Shown in pieces: positions 5,766 to 7,881 of a stretch of DNA of 7,881 nucleotides. Position 1 is the first letter of the stretch; every line of letters begins with the position of its first letter. The notes under the pieces are model-generated. The model was not told the origin of the DNA and searched no databases. It saw only the letters and a list, made by a program, of their open reading frames with translations. This stretch comes from JAVBKE01 sp031554215. Lineage in GTDB: Bacteria > Bacillota > Bacilli > JARBTR01. Both the position numbers and the translations under genes were made by a program. The stretch is taken from positions 1-7,881 of the forward strand of contig JAVBKF010000183.1 of assembly GCA_031554215.1 (NCBI GenBank). Reading direction: 5' to 3'.

Positions 5766-5795
5766 GGTGACCGCTATTCATTAGCGGCTATCACC
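5766..5795. repeat. Inverted repeat between divergent promoters
   Basis: GGTGACCGCT (5766-5775) pairs with AGCGG (5783-5787) and TCACC (5791-5795): a 10-bp stem with a 3-base bulge (CTA) and a 7-base loop. No T-run follows on either strand, so it is not an ordinary terminator. It is GC-rich compared with its surroundings and lies about 70 bp upstream of the oxidoreductase promoter and about 80 bp upstream of the ogt promoter. It could be an operator for a dimeric regulator of either gene. Confidence 0.45.
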
Positions 5796-5847
5796 TGAAT
5801 AATCGACCACTCGTGAGATCTTTTTTATAAATTTTTCACCGAGTTTC

Positions 5848-5875
5848 TTAACTAGAAAGTAAGATATGTTATAGT
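5848..5875 (+). promoter_or_regulatory. Probable promoter of the ogt-phosphoesterase operon
   Basis: TTAACT (5848-5853) and TATAGT (5870-5875) are 16 bases apart, and TGT directly before the -10 makes it an extended -10 element. Transcription would start near 5882, giving a leader of about 150 bases that includes the possible small ORF at 5909-5992. Confidence 0.5.
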
Positions 5876-5908
5876 AGAATAGAGGGTAGTCAAAAAAGGA
5901 TTTAAGTA

Positions 5909-5992
5909 GTGGTACCGATTGATGTAGATGGTAAAATAGTAGCTACTGTTGTATTTCCGAAGACAAACCGTTTAGACAAGACAAGTATTTGA
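5909..5992 (+). CDS. Possible leader ORF, 27 aa, before the methyltransferase gene
   Basis: A GTG-started frame of 27 codons with a very good ribosome site (AAAAAAGGA at 5892-5900, 8 bases of spacing) begins about 27 bases after the predicted transcript start. The peptide reads VPIDVDGKIVATVVFPKTN and ends LDKTSI. Its TGA (5990-5992) overlaps a TTG from which the methyltransferase frame could formally open, and its end is 41 bases before the methyltransferase ATG. It may be a leader peptide, a small protein, or chance. A perfect 10-base palindrome (AGTAGCTACT, 5938-5947) lies inside it. I do not recognise the sequence. Confidence 0.35.
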   Translation: MVPIDVDGKIVATVVFPKTNRLDKTSI

Positions 5993-6033
5993 GTCATGAC
6001 CATCATTTTAACGATAATGAAACTAAAGGTGCG

Positions 6034-6534
6034 ATGAATATGTACAAAAAGATAATTGACACGAGCGTTGGACAAATGATTTTGGTTTCAGATGGCGTAT
6101 CACTGATTTCCTCAAAATTTCTATACGAAGAAAATGAAACCGTACAGTTTGCAGACGGTCCAATGCAAAGTGACAGCGTTCTAGAAGAAACCGCAAAGCA
6201 GCTAAGCGAATACTTTAATGGTGAGAGAGAATTATTTGATTTGCCGTTAAAAATAAAAGGGACTGACTTTCAACAATCCGTTTGGCAGACGTTATTATCC
6301 ATTCCATACGGTGAAGTGCTCACCTATAAAGAGGTTGCTGAGAAAGTCAAACGCCCGAAAGCATTTAGAGCAGCAGGAGGGGCCTGCCGTGCTAATCAAC
6401 ATTTGGTGATTGTGCCCTGCCACCGCGTACTCGGAACAAATGGTTCATATACTGGGTTTGCCGGTGATAAAATATACATGAAGGAAGCGCTGCTTCAATT
6501 AGAAGCGGGTAAAATGGGAGAAATTGTTCAATGA
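6034..6534 (+). CDS. ogt: Methylated-DNA--protein-cysteine methyltransferase (Ogt/MGMT)
   Basis: A 166-residue DNA repair protein that moves the alkyl group from O6-alkylguanine (and O4-alkylthymine) to its own cysteine in a single-turnover reaction. The N-terminal ~80 residues are the variable RNase-H-like domain (VGQMILVSDGVSLISSKF). The C-terminal domain has the helix-turn-helix (SIPYGEVLTYKEVAEKV), the arginine finger region (RAAGGACRANQ) and the active-site PCHRV with Cys129, then GSYTGFAGD. No Ada-type zinc or AraC domain is present. The frame opens further up at TTG 5989, but AAAGGTG (6025-6031) points to ATG 6034 or ATG 6040; both fit and the choice is not decided. Its TGA overlaps the start of the phosphoesterase gene (ATGA), so the two are cotranslated. 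It could also be called adaB; the two names overlap in Bacilli. Confidence 0.93.
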   Translation: MNMYKKIIDTSVGQMILVSDGVSLISSKFLYEENETVQFADGPMQSDSVLEETAKQLSEYFNGERELFDLPLKIKGTDFQQSVWQTLLSIPYGEVLTYKEVAEKVKRPKAFRAAGGACRANQHLVIVPCHRVLGTNGSYTGFAGDKIYMKEALLQLEAGKMGEIVQ

Positions 6535-7724
6535 TGATGGAGAAAAAAATAGTTAAAAAAGTCGATAATGTTGTGCATCAAAAAATTCCAAAGCTGTTAC
6601 TGATGATTGCTTTCATGGGGGGACTCACCTATTATCTTGGTTGGCATGGAATGAGATTTCTGTTTCAGTGGTTACCAACTAGTTTAGAGCCATTATTCTG
6701 GATTTTGCTGATGGTCATTTCATTAGGCTATCCAATCGGTTTCTTCTTCCGTGCAAAATCGGTTGCACCAATTGGACGCTTCTTTCAGGTAGTTTCTTTT
6801 TACTACATGGGCATCATACCGTATTTAGTCATTCTCCTGCTTGTGACTGACGGTGTTGGTCTTATTTTACGCCTATTCGGGGTCGAAATGACCAACTACA
6901 CGACAATTAGTGGGATTGTACTCATTACATTAGTCACTATTTCAACTGTAAAAGGGATGTACAATGCAAGGAACCATTATGTGCGTAGCCACGAGGTGGT
7001 AGTTGAAAAGACATCAGCACAAATGTCTAAGCTAAAAATTGTTGCCGTATCTGACATTCACCTCGGTTACATTGTTGGCAATATCCAGCTACGGAAAATG
7101 GTTAAAGAAATCAATGATTTAAAGCCAGATGTTATTTTTCTTGTCGGGGATGTTATTGACCATGACATTGAACCATTCATCAGAAACAAAATGAGCGAAA
7201 ACTTAGGACAGCTGAAAGCAAAGCTTGGCACTTATGCAGTGCTGGGAAATCATGAGTATTATGGTGGGCATATAGATGTGTATAGTGATGAAATGGCCAG
7301 TGTTGGCATCCCAGTTTTGATGGATGAGGTTGTGGAACTAGCAGATTCGATTTATCTCGTTGGCAGAAAAGATTTGGCAGCACGTTCACATGGTGGCGCG
7401 CGTAAAGAGATCACTAGCCTGACGGCAGGTCTTGATAGATCAAAGCCAATTATTGTATTAGACCATCAGCCGATGGAATTCGATAAAGACGTTGAAGCAG
7501 GGGCTGACATGGTGTTTTGTGGGCATACTCATCGCGGGCAAATAGCGCCACTACATTATATTACGAAGCGGATGTATGAAGTGGACTGGGGATATGTCCT
7601 AAAGGAAAGCCTCCATATCTTCGTATCATCTGGTTATGGTACCTGGGGACCGCCAATGCGAACAGGCAGCCAATCAGAAATTATGGAAATTGATGTCGAA
7701 TTTGTTGCATCAGAGAAAGCGTAA
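6531..7724 (+). CDS. Membrane-anchored metallophosphoesterase (YkuE/YkoQ/YaeI-like)
   Basis: A 397-residue protein with four predicted membrane segments (about residues 21-38, 56-73, 86-107 and 124-141) and a calcineurin-type phosphoesterase domain (about 168-390). All metal-binding motifs are present: SDIHLG (Asp175, His177), GDVID (Asp207), GNHE (Asn240, His241), DHQP (His312) and GHTH (His332, His334). Related proteins hydrolyse phospholipid head groups or cell-envelope phosphoesters; the substrate here is unknown. Positive charges at the N-terminus, in the loop near residues 74-83 and after the fourth segment predict that the catalytic domain faces the cytoplasm, unlike the exported YkuE. 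The first ATG overlaps the ogt stop (ATGA); GGGAG at 6516-6520 gives 10 bases of spacing, and two more in-frame ATGs follow at once. The gene ends the operon. Confidence 0.9.
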   Translation: MMMEKKIVKKVDNVVHQKIPKLLLMIAFMGGLTYYLGWHGMRFLFQWLPTSLEPLFWILLMVISLGYPIGFFFRAKSVAPIGRFFQVVSFYYMGIIPYLVILLLVTDGVGLILRLFGVEMTNYTTISGIVLITLVTISTVKGMYNARNHYVRSHEVVVEKTSAQMSKLKIVAVSDIHLGYIVGNIQLRKMVKEINDLKPDVIFLVGDVIDHDIEPFIRNKMSENLGQLKAKLGTYAVLGNHEYYGGHIDVYSDEMASVGIPVLMDEVVELADSIYLVGRKDLAARSHGGARKEITSLTAGLDRSKPIIVLDHQPMEFDKDVEAGADMVFCGHTHRGQIAPLHYITKRMYEVDWGYVLKESLHIFVSSGYGTWGPPMRTGSQSEIMEIDVEFVASEKA

Positions 7725-7744
7725 GGCTTTGATGGTTTAAAGCC
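7725..7744 (+). repeat. Short hairpin at the phosphoesterase stop codon
   Basis: GGCTTT (7725-7730) pairs with AAAGCC (7739-7744) across an 8-base loop, starting directly after the TAA. No T-run follows. It may protect the 3' end of the transcript or be incidental. Confidence 0.35.
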
Positions 7745-7785
7745 ATTCAAACTGTCGATGATTTTGAATAGACATTAGGTCAATG

Positions 7786-7812
7786 AGGTTCTGCATCTTG
7801 CAGACCTTTTTT
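7786..7812 (+). terminator. Rho-independent terminator of the ogt-phosphoesterase operon
   Basis: AGGTTCTGCA (7786-7795) pairs with TGCAGACCT (7799-7807), nine base pairs with one bulged T, around a 3-base loop, and the T-run 7807-7812 follows. It lies about 60 bp after the phosphoesterase stop. Confidence 0.88.
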
Positions 7813-7826
7813 GTTGTGCGCTATAT

Positions 7827-7832
7827 TTGACA
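7827..7832 (+). promoter_or_regulatory. Possible -35 box of a gene beyond the window
   Basis: TTGACA is a perfect -35 hexamer just after the terminator. The -10 is poor: CATTAA (7851-7856, 18 bases away) or TAAATA (7854-7859, 21 bases). If real, it drives a gene to the right of the window. Confidence 0.2.
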
Positions 7833-7881
7833 TGGAAAATGGTTATTAGACATTAAATAAGCAATTGATTCAGTATTTCTG

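Noticed and set aside
3310..5789. Shared 8-mer TAGCGGCT at 3310-3317 and 5782-5789 as a dispersed repeat
   Set aside because: The match does not extend clearly beyond 8 bases and only the second copy lies in an inverted repeat.
1..7881. CRISPR array, tRNA, rRNA, prophage or known defence system
   Set aside because: No regularly spaced repeats, cloverleaf-like sequences, rRNA segments or defence genes are visible; the only interbacterial-conflict trace is the toxin remnant with its immunity-like gene.

Overview
The window looks like a chromosomal stretch of a low-GC, Gram-positive bacterium of the Bacilli. The evidence is strong purine-rich Shine-Dalgarno sites with some GTG starts, an IS3-type transposase of the kind common in Bacillota, a polymorphic-toxin tail with an immunity-like gene, and hairpin-plus-T-run terminators. 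The genus cannot be fixed from sequence alone.

Layout. Positions 1-~433 are the orfA end of an IS3-family insertion sequence on the minus strand (partial orfB, frameshifted orfA). Next to it, 445-582 encodes only the last 45 residues of what looks like a secreted polymorphic toxin; the rest of the toxin gene is cut off by the IS. An intact immunity-like gene (621-1034) and a strong terminator follow. A TorD-family molybdoenzyme chaperone (1361-1984) has an extended -10 promoter and an FNR/CRP-like dyad centred at about -41.5. A pirin-family cupin (2389-3105) lies behind a leader with nested inverted repeats. A long hairpin terminator near 3347-3396 separates it from a convergent minus-strand unit: a 686-aa Mo-bisMGD oxidoreductase with one [4Fe-4S] motif (3577-5637), followed by a 51-codon coding-like frame with no usual start codon (3410-3565). 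On the plus strand, an extended -10 promoter drives a possible 27-codon leader ORF, a methylated-DNA-protein cysteine methyltransferase (6034-6534) and, overlapping it by ATGA, a four-TM membrane metallophosphoesterase (6531-7724), ending in a terminator.

How the genes work together. The TorD-like chaperone probably matures the nearby molybdoenzyme although the two are on opposite strands and separated by the pirin gene. The oxidoreductase has no Tat signal and no electron-transfer or membrane-anchor subunit gene beside it, so it is probably a cytoplasmic stand-alone enzyme. The methyltransferase and phosphoesterase form a translationally coupled pair. The toxin/immunity/IS segment is the accessory, decaying part of the window.

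I see no clear complete new defence or mobile system. The points most worth a second look are the IS-cut toxin with an orphan immunity gene, the startless small frame after the molybdoenzyme, the possible leader peptide before the methyltransferase gene, and the structured leader before the pirin gene.
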